From a bacterium (GTDB lineage Bacteria; Bacillota; Bacilli; Lactobacillales; Streptococcaceae): 64,000 nucleotides of DNA. How positions within the stretch are numbered: the first letter of the stretch is position 1; each line of letters starts with the position of its first letter. The stretch lies in NCBI GenBank assembly GCA_905221095.1, contig CAJNBV010000001.1:124001-188000 (forward strand), in the 5' to 3' direction. A program made the translations under genes and the position numbers. This document shows positions 56,880-64,000 of the stretch, in pieces. The notes under the pieces were generated by a model. That model was given only the letters and a program-made list of their open reading frames with translations, was not told where the DNA came from and made no database searches.

Positions 56880-57175
56880 CTATGAATGTTAATCTGGGGT
56901 AAAACGTCCCCCAGACTTACTAGCTCTTTCTTATTTCAAGAAGCTGGGCTAAAAACGTCCACTGGACTGCCTGCGTTTCTAATTTCTAGCGCAGGGCTAA
57001 ACATGTCCACTGAACATTCCAACTCTTCTAATTTCTAGGAGTTGGGGTGATACAGTCTCCCAGACTTACTGACGGTTTCTAATTTCTAGCGCAGGGCTAA
57101 ACACGTCCACTGAACATTCCAACTCTTCTAATTGTCAGGAGTTGGGGTGATACAGTCTCCCAGACTGTATCACTC
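56880..57175 (-). repeat. Array of about six 50-bp hairpin units (100-bp higher-order repeat)
   Basis: Bases 56975-57074 and 57075-57174 are the same 100-bp unit with few changes (exact period 100). Each 100-mer is itself two related 50-mers, both beginning TTCTAATTTCTAG on the plus strand, and two older, more diverged 50-mers lie at about 56880-56974. On the minus strand each unit has a core like GTCTGGGAGAC or GTCCAGTGGAC with CCC following after about eight bases, able to form a hairpin. The last hairpin starts at the DUF1292 stop codon. No protein is encoded. Confidence 0.85.
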
Positions 57176-57475
57176 CTCCATAAAACTATTGAAGACTTCT
57201 TCAATCATGTTCCATTCGTCTTCTGAGTCTTCTGGGATTGGTTGCAATTCGCCTTCTGTTCCATCTTCGTTTTCGATGAATGAGTAAGCTTGGATTTCAA
57301 CTTGTCCGTCTTCGTCTTCTTCTGCGTTAACTGGTACTAGGAGAACATAGTTTTTACCAAATTCTTCTTTCCCGTCAATCGTCAAAAGGATCTCAAACAA
57401 GGTTTCATTTCCTTGCTCATCTACTAGTGTAATTAGTTCACGTTCTTCGTGGTCGTGGTTATGATCGTGTGACAT
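57170..57475 (-). CDS. DUF1292 family protein (UPF0473)
   Basis: 101 residues, very acidic, with a His/Asp/Glu-rich head ([11 protein letters not shown]) and the family core [20 protein letters not shown]. Function unknown. Found with ireB and ruvX in most Firmicutes. 15 bases after ruvX. The stop codon lies in the first hairpin of the repeat array. Confidence 0.9.
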   Translation of the reverse strand: MSHDHNHDHEERELITLVDEQGNETLFEILLTIDGKEEFGKNYVLLVPVNAEEDEDGQVEIQAYSFIENEDGTEGELQPIPEDSEDEWNMIEEVFNSFMEE

Positions 57476-57490
57476 AGCCTCTCCTTTATA

Positions 57491-57910
57491 TTAAAATTTT
57501 CTATCTAAATAATTTTGTAAAATCAGCTGAGCTGCTAACTTATCAATGACTTTCTTGCGCTTATTGCGACTGATATCTGCTTGTTCAATCAACATGCGTT
57601 CAGCGGCAACTGTTGTCAAGCGTTCATCTTGATAGTCTACTGGTAAACCAAAAAGCTCTTCTAGCTTTGCTCCGTATGCTTGACTAGCTTCCACGCGCGG
57701 TCCACTTGTATTGTTCATGTTTTTAGGCAAGCCCACTACAAATCGTTCCACCTTGTAAGTATCAACCAACTCCTTAACGCGGTCAAAACCAAACTGGCCT
57801 TGCTCCTCATTGATTTGGATGATTTCAAGCCCTTGAGCTGTAAAACCGAGCGGATCGCTAATGGCCACCCCTACCGTTTTTGAACCGACGTCCAATCCCA
57901 TAATTCTCAT
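57491..57910 (-). CDS. ruvX: RuvX/YqgF, putative pre-16S rRNA nuclease
   Basis: 139 residues with the RNase H-like fold: [19 protein letters not shown] (first catalytic Asp), VVGLPKNMN and the C-terminal acidic residue in DKLAAQLIL. Thought to trim the 5' end of pre-16S rRNA; a resolvase role is also proposed. Three bases after ireB. Confidence 0.93.
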   Translation of the reverse strand: MRIMGLDVGSKTVGVAISDPLGFTAQGLEIIQINEEQGQFGFDRVKELVDTYKVERFVVGLPKNMNNTSGPRVEASQAYGAKLEELFGLPVDYQDERLTTVAAERMLIEQADISRNKRKKVIDKLAAQLILQNYLDRKF

Positions 57911-57913
57911 AGG

Positions 57914-58180
57914 TTATAGATCGACTCCTTGTCCTTTAAGGTAGTAGCGGACCAATTCCTCAACGATTTCATCACGCTCATACTTACGGATTTGATTTCG
58001 TGCATTATTATAACGAGGAACGTAGGCAGGGTCTCCACTCAATACGTAACCTACGATTTGGTTAATTGGGTTGTAGCCCTTATCGTTCAACGAAGCATAG
58101 ACATCAGTCAAAGTTTCGCTAATTTCTTTTTTATTGGAATCGTCCAATTTAAAACGTACTGTTTCTTCAGTAAATCCCAT
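57914..58180 (-). CDS. ireB: IreB-family regulatory phosphoprotein (UPF0297)
   Basis: 88 residues: [20 protein letters not shown] start with a Thr pair (T4/T7) at the site phosphorylated in Enterococcus IreB by the Ser/Thr kinase IreK. It modulates cephalosporin tolerance there. First gene of the ireB-ruvX-DUF1292 operon. Confidence 0.92.
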
Positions 58181-58210
58181 TCTAACACCCTCTTTCCTTA
58201 GAATAGTACC

Positions 58211-58239
58211 ATTATAGCATAATTCCTTACCTTCTACAA
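58211..58239 (-). promoter_or_regulatory. ireB operon promoter
   Basis: TTGTAG (complement of 58234-58239), 17-base spacer, TATAAT (complement of 58211-58216) with TGC in front of the -10. Confidence 0.75.
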
Positions 58240-58266
58240 TTCAGGCAGTCTATTTATTTGGATTTT

Positions 58267-58836
58267 CTATTGTTCTGTCGCACCATTTGCCAATCTATCT
58301 GAAATATATTTGCTTGGTTCATTTTTCAAAAGATTTTCCAAGCCAATATTCTTTAGATATTCCAATTGAGAAGCCTTCTTGACATCCAGAACTTGAAAAT
58401 CATAACTAGTCGTTGTTTGAAGTTCCGTTGCGCTCAATAGTTTGGTTTCAAGCTTAAATCCTGCCAATTTACGAGCTTCTATGATGGACTCATCCTTCTC
58501 CTCCGCCTCAAGGAGAGCTTTTTGAGTTTCTTCCACACCATGTTGGTCAATATAGGTCTTCAACTCATCTGAGACTGGACGCTTTTGTTGAATGGTTAAG
58601 TTCAAAAAAGTCTTGTCTTTATAAGTAATGGTTTGGGTCTGCTGGCTGCCATCATCTGACTTGGGCAAGACCAAAGTCTTGGTTACAACTGTATTCTTCT
58701 CAGCATTCTCAATAACTGGCAATGCCGACTGAAGCGTATCCTTTTCTGTTTTTGTAGCTGGTCCAGCTTCTTTTTTCTGTCCACAACCAACTAGAACAAA
58801 AAGGAAAGCTAGACTAACAAGAACAATTTTTTTCAT
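58267..58836 (-). CDS. DUF1307-like lipoprotein (YehR type)
   Basis: 189 residues. Signal peptide and lipobox LVGC (Cys18), then a domain recognised by QTQTITYKDKTFLNLTIQQK and TSYDFQVLDVKKASQLEYL as the DUF1307 family of small surface lipoproteins. The function is unknown. It sits between spx and the ireB promoter. Ribosome site AGAAAGAAGAAAG is weak. Confidence 0.78.
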   Translation of the reverse strand: MKKIVLVSLAFLFVLVGCGQKKEAGPATKTEKDTLQSALPVIENAEKNTVVTKTLVLPKSDDGSQQTQTITYKDKTFLNLTIQQKRPVSDELKTYIDQHGVEETQKALLEAEEKDESIIEARKLAGFKLETKLLSATELQTTTSYDFQVLDVKKASQLEYLKNIGLENLLKNEPSKYISDRLANGATEQ

Positions 58837-58865
58837 TTCTTTCTTCTTTCTTTCTGAGATTAAAA

Positions 58866-58894
58866 TAGAATAAGACTGGGAATTGCTCCCAGCC
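58866..58894 (-). terminator. spx terminator
   Basis: GGCTGGGA-GCAA-TTCCCAGTC followed by TTATTCTATTTT on the minus strand. Confidence 0.65.
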
Positions 58895-58901
58895 TTGATG
58901 T

Positions 58902-59300
58902 TTATAGAGCTGCACGCAAACGTGCTTCTGCATTTTCTACATTACGGACAGAGCGTGGTAGGAAGGCACGAATATCGTCTTCCTTGTAGCCAACTTGCAG
59001 GCGTTTTTCATCCACAAGGATTGGACTCTTTAAAATTCTCGGTGTTTCCATAATCAGATTGAGGACTTCATTGACACTCAAATCTTCAATATCCACTCCA
59101 AGGGCTTTGGCATAGCGATTTTTAGATGAAACGATGCTGGCTATTCCATTATCTGTTTTGGTTAGAATATCCAGTAATTCTTCTCTCGTAATTCCTTCTT
59201 TACCAAGGTTTTGTTCTTTATAACTTAACTGGTGGGCATTGAGCCAGGTTTTTGCTTTTTTACAGCTAGTACAACTTGAGACTGTATAAATTTTAATCAT
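58902..59300 (-). CDS. spx: Spx-family transcriptional regulator (ArsC-like)
   Basis: 132 residues, thioredoxin-like ArsC fold with the redox pair Cys10-x-x-Cys13 (SSCTSCKKA). Binds the RNA polymerase alpha C-terminal domain and reshapes transcription under thiol and envelope stress. Pneumococcus has two spx genes; this one sits beside the DUF1307-like lipoprotein gene, a position that I associate with spxA2, but which paralogue it is cannot be settled here. Confidence 0.92.
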   Translation of the reverse strand: MIKIYTVSSCTSCKKAKTWLNAHQLSYKEQNLGKEGITREELLDILTKTDNGIASIVSSKNRYAKALGVDIEDLSVNEVLNLIMETPRILKSPILVDEKRLQVGYKEDDIRAFLPRSVRNVENAEARLRAAL

Positions 59301-59341
59301 GTACCTACCCCTTTCGCTACATGTTACTATCAGTTTAGTCT

Positions 59342-59350
59342 ATTATACCA
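59342..59350 (-). promoter_or_regulatory. spx promoter (extended -10)
   Basis: TGGTATAAT on the minus strand (TATAAT = complement of 59342-59347). No clear -35; leader of about 35 bases. Confidence 0.6.
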
Positions 59351-59435
59351 TAAAAAACATCCGACTTGCGACCTATTTTTAAATTTTTTTGACTTTTTTC
59401 GTCATTTTCGTACTTTTTTCTTGACAAAATGAAAT

Positions 59436-62096
59436 TTACAGCCATTCTTGATATTTCTTGATATAGATTTTTTTCACAATTGTCACGCTAATCATATACA
59501 AAATAATGATGAAAAGCAAAAAGATGAAATAAATCGGTTTTAAAGGAGTTAAATGAAGAAGGCTTGCGAGAGGACTGTAGGGAAGGAAGGTCACAAAGGC
59601 TGCAGCCAATAAGGTTGTCACAAGGACTAGCCAAGCTGGACGACTTTGTAAAAAGGGAATTTTGGCTGAACGCAACATATGAATAACCATGGTCTGAGAC
59701 CACATGGACTCGATAAACCAACCTGTCTGAAACAAGACAATAAAGCCTACGGCCGACTCTGCTCCATGAACATAGGCATGACCTGTCGTCATGGGTACAA
59801 TGATAAAATAAAGCAAAATGAAGGTCAAAATATCAAAGGCAGAAGAAATCGGACCCATCCAAACCATGAAACGTGTGATGGACTTGGCTTCCCAGGTATG
59901 TGGATTTCTCAAAAAATCTTTATCCACCTTGTCAAAAGGCAAGGCAATACAAGACAAATCATAAACTAGATTTAGGATAATCAAATGGACTGGTGCCATT
60001 GGTAAAAAGGGTAAAAAGATTCCAGAGACCAATAGGGATAAGATATTTCCAAAATTAGAACTCACTGTCATCTTGATATATTTGGTCATATTGGCATAGA
60101 CCTTACGACCTTCAACAAGTCCTTTTTCAAGCACCATGAGATCCTTATCAAGTAAGATAACATCAGCTGTTTCTTTAGCAATATCTACTGCTGTATCAAC
60201 AGAAATTCCCACATCTGCTACTTTCATAGAAGGGGCATCATTGATTCCATCTCCCATATAGCCGACCGCATGACCATTAGCCTTAAATTGTAAAATAATC
60301 CTTGCTTTTTGGTCAGGAGAAAGTTTGGCAAAAACTGTTACCTCCTCTACGGCTTGAGACAATTCTTGATCACTCATCTGATCAATTTCAGACCCCAACA
60401 GCATCTGATTGATATCCAAACCAACCTTTTCACAGACTGCTTGGGTAACTTTTTCATTGTCTCCCGTTAAAATCTTTGTTTGAACCCCATGTTCTAACAA
60501 AGCCTTAATTGCTGGTGCTGCAGATGGTTTAGGAGGATCTAGAAAGGCTAAATAACCAGTTAGAATCATATCCCCTTCGTCATCAACTGTATAGGCATGA
60601 TCTTCCCTCAAACCTGACTTATAAGCCACTCCCAAGACACGCAAACCTTGTTGATTGAGTTGTCGGACTTCCGCTAAAATTTCTTCTCTAATAGCATCTG
60701 TCAAGGGAGTAATCACTCCTTGGTATTCCGCATGACTGGAAATCGTCAACATTTCCTCTAGGGCACCCTTGGTTACCAAACTAACCGTTTCGTGTTCATC
60801 CTTAACGATAACACTCATCCGTCTACGTTCAAAATCAAAGGGCAATTCATCTATTTTTTGAAAGGTTTGATCTAGATTTTGCAAGAGGGCGTGTTCTTTG
60901 GCTTCCTTTTCAGTCCGTTTGATGATGGCTCTGTCCATCAAATTTTTCAAGCCCGTTTGAAAATAAGAATTGAGATAAGCTCGTCTCAAGACAGTCAAAT
61001 CCAAGCGTCCGTGGATGTCCAAGGGATATTCTAGAACGATTTCATCTTGGGTTAGAGTTCCTGTCTTATCTGTACACAAGATATCAATCGCCCCTAAGTC
61101 CTGTATGGCATTGAGTTTCTTGATAACCACTTTTTCCTTGGCCATGATAATGGAGCCTTTTGCTAGGCTAGCGGTAATAATCATAGGAAGCATCTCAGGT
61201 GTCAATCCAACACCAACACTCAAAGCAAATACGCCAGCTTCCAGCCAGTCGCCATCTGTTAAACCATTGGACAAGAAAACGATGGGCACCATGACCAACA
61301 TCAAACGGATCAAGAGCCAAGAGATACTATTCATCTCTCGTTCAAACGAAGTGGGCTCGTCATAGGTGTTCAAAGTCTGCTCAATGGCCCCCATCATGGT
61401 ATCATCACCAACCGCCAAAACCACAGCCTTGGCACTACCAGACAAGACATTGGTTCCCATAAAAGCCAAGGATTCGGCTTCGAGAAGACTATCAGATTGT
61501 TGAACTGTTGCCTTGGTCAAGGCCAATTTTTCAACAGAATCACTTTCGCCTGTCAAGCCAGACTGTTGTACAAAGAAATCGCGCGACTCAAATAAAAGAA
61601 GATCTGCTGGAATCATATCACCAGCGCTTAATTTAACCACGTCACCCACTACCAAATCATCGATAGGTACTTCTTGGATTTCTCCTTGACGAATGACAGT
61701 CGCTGTGTTGACAATCATTTTTGAAAGATTGGTGGCTGCCTTATCACTGCGGAGTTCTTGGACAAAGCGAATGCCTCCAGAAATGAGGACTAGGACAACG
61801 ATGATAATGGAAGTCGTCGGATCTTCTTGACCTGGTTTTGCCAACCAGACATTGGTCACTAGGGAAATCACGGCGATAACCAGCAAGATGATTGTAAAAG
61901 GATTGATAATCGATTCGTAAATCTTTTTCAAAATCGAATCTTCTTGGCCTTTGGTAATCACATTTTCGCCATAGAGGTCACGATTTTTTTCGACTTGTTC
62001 CTCTGTCAAACCGTTTAAACTGGTATGATAAAAAGTTAGACTCTCGTCTAAAGGGACTTGAATAGCTGTTGCTAATCTTTCTTTTGTAGTTTTCAT
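59436..62096 (-). CDS. mgtA: Magnesium-translocating P-type ATPase
   Basis: 886 residues, P3B-type ATPase. TGES at 182-185 (actuator), PEMLP in helix M4, phosphorylated Asp343 in DKTGTLT, and GDGINDAPSM in the hinge. Ten membrane helices are expected. Imports Mg2+ when it is scarce, which the M-box riboswitch in its leader supports directly. AGGAGAAACC precedes the ATG. Its location between spx and pepP differs from where I remember Mg/Ca ATPases in pneumococcus, so it may be a strain- or species-specific gain. Confidence 0.95.
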   Translation of the reverse strand: MKTTKERLATAIQVPLDESLTFYHTSLNGLTEEQVEKNRDLYGENVITKGQEDSILKKIYESIINPFTIILLVIAVISLVTNVWLAKPGQEDPTTSIIIVVLVLISGGIRFVQELRSDKAATNLSKMIVNTATVIRQGEIQEVPIDDLVVGDVVKLSAGDMIPADLLLFESRDFFVQQSGLTGESDSVEKLALTKATVQQSDSLLEAESLAFMGTNVLSGSAKAVVLAVGDDTMMGAIEQTLNTYDEPTSFEREMNSISWLLIRLMLVMVPIVFLSNGLTDGDWLEAGVFALSVGVGLTPEMLPMIITASLAKGSIIMAKEKVVIKKLNAIQDLGAIDILCTDKTGTLTQDEIVLEYPLDIHGRLDLTVLRRAYLNSYFQTGLKNLMDRAIIKRTEKEAKEHALLQNLDQTFQKIDELPFDFERRRMSVIVKDEHETVSLVTKGALEEMLTISSHAEYQGVITPLTDAIREEILAEVRQLNQQGLRVLGVAYKSGLREDHAYTVDDEGDMILTGYLAFLDPPKPSAAPAIKALLEHGVQTKILTGDNEKVTQAVCEKVGLDINQMLLGSEIDQMSDQELSQAVEEVTVFAKLSPDQKARIILQFKANGHAVGYMGDGINDAPSMKVADVGISVDTAVDIAKETADVILLDKDLMVLEKGLVEGRKVYANMTKYIKMTVSSNFGNILSLLVSGIFLPFLPMAPVHLIILNLVYDLSCIALPFDKVDKDFLRNPHTWEAKSITRFMVWMGPISSAFDILTFILLYFIIVPMTTGHAYVHGAESAVGFIVLFQTGWFIESMWSQTMVIHMLRSAKIPFLQSRPAWLVLVTTLLAAAFVTFLPYSPLASLLHLTPLKPIYFIFLLFIIILYMISVTIVKKIYIKKYQEWL

Positions 62097-62110
62097 TGGT
62101 TTCTCCTATC

Positions 62111-62189
62111 TGTATGAATGATGTGTTTCATACACAGAGACCAATCACTTTATAAGGGCAGAACGACACAAATCAGCGATTGGCTGTGT
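62111..62189 (-). promoter_or_regulatory. Overlapping hairpins in the mgtA leader after the M-box
   Basis: Hairpin A pairs ACACAGCCAATCGCT (complement of 62175-62189) with AGTGATTGG-TCT-CTGTGT (complement of 62132-62149); its loop (62150-62174) contains the last codons and stop of the leader ORF. Hairpin B pairs TGTATGAA with TTCATACA (62111-62134), just before the mgtA Shine-Dalgarno. A and B share three bases (62132-62134), so they compete. A ribosome on the leader ORF would disrupt A. Confidence 0.65.
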
Positions 62190-62221
62190 ATGTGCGGTTC
62201 CGGATGATCGTCAATTTGCAT
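62150..62221 (-). CDS. mgtA leader peptide (MgtL-like uORF)
   Basis: 23 codons: MQIDDHPEPHIHSQSLIC then VVLPL and TAA. The start has AAAGGAGATAGACG in front, a better ribosome site than that of many real genes here. Early codons alternate acidic residues and prolines (DDHPEP), the composition that makes ribosomes unstable at low Mg2+ in enterobacterial MgtL. The ORF lies between the M-box and mgtA and its end fills the loop of a strong hairpin. Function as a Mg-sensing leader is inference; protein product not known. Confidence 0.6.
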   Translation of the reverse strand: MQIDDHPEPHIHSQSLICVVLPL

Positions 62222-62255
62222 CGTCTATCTCCTTTCTTTGATTTAAACAGTAGAA

Positions 62256-62280
62256 AATCCCACCATAAAATGGCAGGATT
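62256..62280 (-). terminator. Intrinsic terminator of the M-box expression platform
   Basis: ATCCTGCCA-TTTTA-TGGTGGGAT followed by TTTTCT on the minus strand, 20 bases after the M-box. High Mg2+ should favour it and stop transcription before the leader ORF and mgtA. Confidence 0.75.
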
Positions 62281-62294
62281 AAAAAACTAATTAT

Positions 62295-62443
62295 CTGTTT
62301 TTCGTTCAAGCTTTAACTCCATAGGGCAATGTAATGAGCTTAGTCTTGGCCTTCGCGACCAGGACTGTTGACCAACGAGTAGTGTCTCCACTGCTTTGCG
62401 GTAGTCATCCGTATCCCTATGGTAGCCTCACCTACCGTTTTCG
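62295..62443 (-). promoter_or_regulatory. M-box (ykoK) magnesium riboswitch
   Basis: Minus strand carries the conserved M-box blocks in order: GGTAGGTGAGGCTACCATAGG, then GATACGGATGACTACC, GTTGGTCAACAG, and the 3' block AAGACTAAGCTCATTACATT with GCCCTATGGAGTTAAAGC. This follows the ykoK/mgtE leader of Bacillus subtilis closely. The RNA binds Mg2+ and compacts, hiding the antiterminator. It begins just after the promoter, so the aptamer is the 5' end of the transcript. Confidence 0.9.
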
Positions 62444-62449
62444 TTTTTC

Positions 62450-62478
62450 AGTATAAACCTTTAAAATTTAAAAGTCAA
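62450..62478 (-). promoter_or_regulatory. mgtA promoter
   Basis: TTGACT (complement of 62473-62478), 17-base spacer, TATACT (complement of 62450-62455). The start near 62443 gives a leader of about 345 bases. Confidence 0.82.
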
Positions 62479-62498
62479 TCATTTGAGTCGTTTAACTC

Positions 62499-63560
62499 TT
62501 AAATAACTATCAACTCTTTTGGAGCTAGGGTCAACAATTCACAACCTGTCTCTGTAATCAGAATATCATCCTCGATACGAACGCCATATTTTCCTTCAAT
62601 ATAAATACCCGGCTCGTCTGTCAAGGCCATACCTGCCTTAATAGTTTCTGTAGAAGTCTGGCTAAAGTAAGGCTCTTCATGAATATCCAGTCCAATACCG
62701 TGTCCAATACCGTGGGTAAAGTAGTCGCCATAGCCTGCCTCGATGATAATATCACGAGGAATTTTATCAAAGTCACGGAAACCTAATCCTGCCTTAGCCT
62801 GGTCAATCAAGGCTTGATTGGCTTTGAGAACCGTATTGTAAATCTCTGCCTGCTCATCACTGACATGTCCCAGATAGATAGTCCGTGTCATATCACTGAC
62901 ATAGTGGTCATAAAGGCAACCGAAGTCCATGGTAATGGCTTCTCCTAGTTCAACTGGTTTGTGCATAGGATGGGCATGGGGTTTGGAAGAGTTGATACCG
63001 CTAGCTAGAATCGTATCAAAAGATAAGCCAGATGCTCCCAACTCACGCATGCGGAAGTCAAGGAAGTTGGCAATCTCAATTTCAGTCTTTCCTGGCTTAA
63101 TAAAGTCAAGAGCATCGCGGAAAGCTTGGTCTGAGATAGAACAAGCCTTACGAATAGCTGCAATCTCCGCCTCATCCTTAATCATACGAAGGCCTTCAAC
63201 AAACTGAGTTTGTGGCAGCAAGTCTATTCCTTCAAAAGTTGCCTGCATACGGTGATAATAAGAGACAGAAATCTCATCCTCAAAACCGATTCTAGACAAG
63301 CCCATATCCTTGACAATACCTGCAATGACAGCCAATTCATCGCGATCAGCCACAATCTCAAAACCACTGGTTTCTTGTTTAGCTGCAATGATATAGCGAG
63401 AATCTGTCACCAAAACCTGACGGTCACGGCTGATAAAGACTGTTCCATTTGAACCCCAAAAACCAGTCAGATAATAGACATTTTTAAGGTTATTGATGAT
63501 GATGCCATCTAGTTCTTTTTCTTGCATTTTAGCGAGAAATGCTTGTACACGTTTATTCAT
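62499..63560 (-). CDS. pepP: Xaa-Pro aminopeptidase
   Basis: 353 residues. Creatinase-type N-terminal domain (about 1-125) and the pita-bread metallopeptidase domain with metal ligands in [16 protein letters not shown] (two Asp), [15 protein letters not shown] (His), TDEPGIY (Glu) and GVRIEDD (Glu). Removes an N-terminal residue before proline. The gene starts 8 bases inside the end of uvrA. In lactic bacteria it is named pepP or pepQ by substrate; that choice cannot be made by sequence alone. Confidence 0.92.
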   Translation of the reverse strand: MNKRVQAFLAKMQEKELDGIIINNLKNVYYLTGFWGSNGTVFISRDRQVLVTDSRYIIAAKQETSGFEIVADRDELAVIAGIVKDMGLSRIGFEDEISVSYYHRMQATFEGIDLLPQTQFVEGLRMIKDEAEIAAIRKACSISDQAFRDALDFIKPGKTEIEIANFLDFRMRELGASGLSFDTILASGINSSKPHAHPMHKPVELGEAITMDFGCLYDHYVSDMTRTIYLGHVSDEQAEIYNTVLKANQALIDQAKAGLGFRDFDKIPRDIIIEAGYGDYFTHGIGHGIGLDIHEEPYFSQTSTETIKAGMALTDEPGIYIEGKYGVRIEDDILITETGCELLTLAPKELIVI

Positions 63561-64000
63561 GATGTAACTTTCCTTTCAAATAGTGTCCTGTGTAGCTGGC
63601 TTCATTGGCCGCTACTTCTTCTGGGGTTCCTGTTGCAATGATGGTTCCACCACCGACACCGCCCTCAGGTCCCAAATCAATAATATGGTCTGCCGTCTTA
63701 ATGACATCCAGATTGTGCTCAATGACGAGGACTGTATTGCCATCGTCAACAAAGCGAGCCAAGACTTTAAGCAAGCGAGCGATATCCTCAGTATGCAGTC
63801 CTGTCGTTGGCTCATCCAGAATGTAGAAAGATTTTCCTGTCGAGCGTTTGTGGAGTTCGCTAGCCAGCTTCATACGCTGGGCCTCTCCCCCAGAAAGGGT
63901 GGTAGCTGGTTGACCTAGCGTCACATAGCCCAGTCCCACATCCTTGATAGTCTGGAGTTTGCGTTGAATCTTAGGAATGTGTTGGAAGAACTCTACCGCA
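63553..64000 (-). CDS. uvrA: Excinuclease ABC subunit A, C-terminal part
   Basis: The frame is open to the window edge; about 148 C-terminal residues are seen. Contains the second ABC signature [15 protein letters not shown], Walker [11 protein letters not shown] and switch His VIEHNLD. UvrA finds DNA lesions in nucleotide excision repair. Overlaps pepP by 8 bases. Confidence 0.96.
   Translation of the reverse strand, partial: AVEFFQHIPKIQRKLQTIKDVGLGYVTLGQPATTLSGGEAQRMKLASELHKRSTGKSFYILDEPTTGLHTEDIARLLKVLARFVDDGNTVLVIEHNLDVIKTADHIIDLGPEGGVGGGTIIATGTPEEVAANEASYTGHYLKGKLHHE

Noticed and set aside
56880..57175. CRISPR array
   Set aside because: Whole 50/100-bp units repeat without unique spacers and no cas genes are present; it is a tandem hairpin array.

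Overview
The window is a chromosomal segment of a mitis-group Streptococcus (the S. mitis / S. pneumoniae / S. pseudopneumoniae cluster). The evidence is a choline-binding repeat protein at the left edge, a BOX-type intergenic repeat, four CiaR-driven csRNA genes, a ComX CIN box in front of a ccs4-like gene, and a core gene order (spx, ireB-ruvX, folC, cls, nrdD/nrdG, S10-spc-alpha operon, ruvB, uppS-cdsA-eep-proS, glmS) that matches the pneumococcal chromosome as I remember it. Nearly all core genes are on the minus strand.

Layout. 1-662: end of a choline-binding protein and an in-frame relic of an LPXTG sorting signal. 682-6019: a seven-gene minus-strand operon with two paralogous UroD/MtaA-type zinc methyltransferases, a tiny membrane protein and a polar amino-acid ABC importer. 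6241-10902: flavin oxidoreductase, BOX element, glmS, GH1 glycosidase. 11001-15718: proS, eep, cdsA, uppS. 15821-18540: RNA-rich stretch with three csRNAs, ruvB, a complete type I toxin-antitoxin locus (Fst/Ldr-like peptide with a convergent antisense RNA) and a gene relic. 18555-22373: two acetyltransferases and leuS with a duplicated 3' tail. 22521-30149: plus-strand island with a YesM/YesN-type two-component system, two paralogous binding lipoproteins and an FbpBC/Pit-type ABC transporter with a cre site. 30252-32802: phosphatase, fourth csRNA, DUF711 and ACT-domain genes. 33068-47639: ribosomal protein superoperon rpsJ to rplQ with secY, adk, infA and rpoA. 47893-51385: anaerobic ribonucleotide reductase operon under two NrdR-like boxes. 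51505-53223: competence-inducible pair. 53297-59300: cls, lipoprotein, folC, a 50/100-bp repeat array, DUF1292-ruvX-ireB, a DUF1307-like lipoprotein and spx. 59436-62478: Mg2+ transporter mgtA with an M-box riboswitch and an apparent Asp/Pro-containing leader peptide. 62499-64000: pepP and the 3' end of uvrA.

The most interesting items are: (1) the mgtA leader, which stacks an M-box, a 23-codon ORF resembling enterobacterial MgtL in its acidic/proline start, and two overlapping hairpins; (2) the UroD-methyltransferase/ABC-importer operon, which looks like an uptake-and-demethylation pathway of unknown substrate; (3) the two-component/double-binding-protein island, organised like HptARS hexose-phosphate sensing although its transporter is usually called an iron transporter; (4) the complete Fst-like type I toxin-antitoxin locus; (5) the 50-bp hairpin array in the ruvX-DUF1292 3' region. 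Gene identities come from reading translated sequences and from remembered family features; no database search was run.
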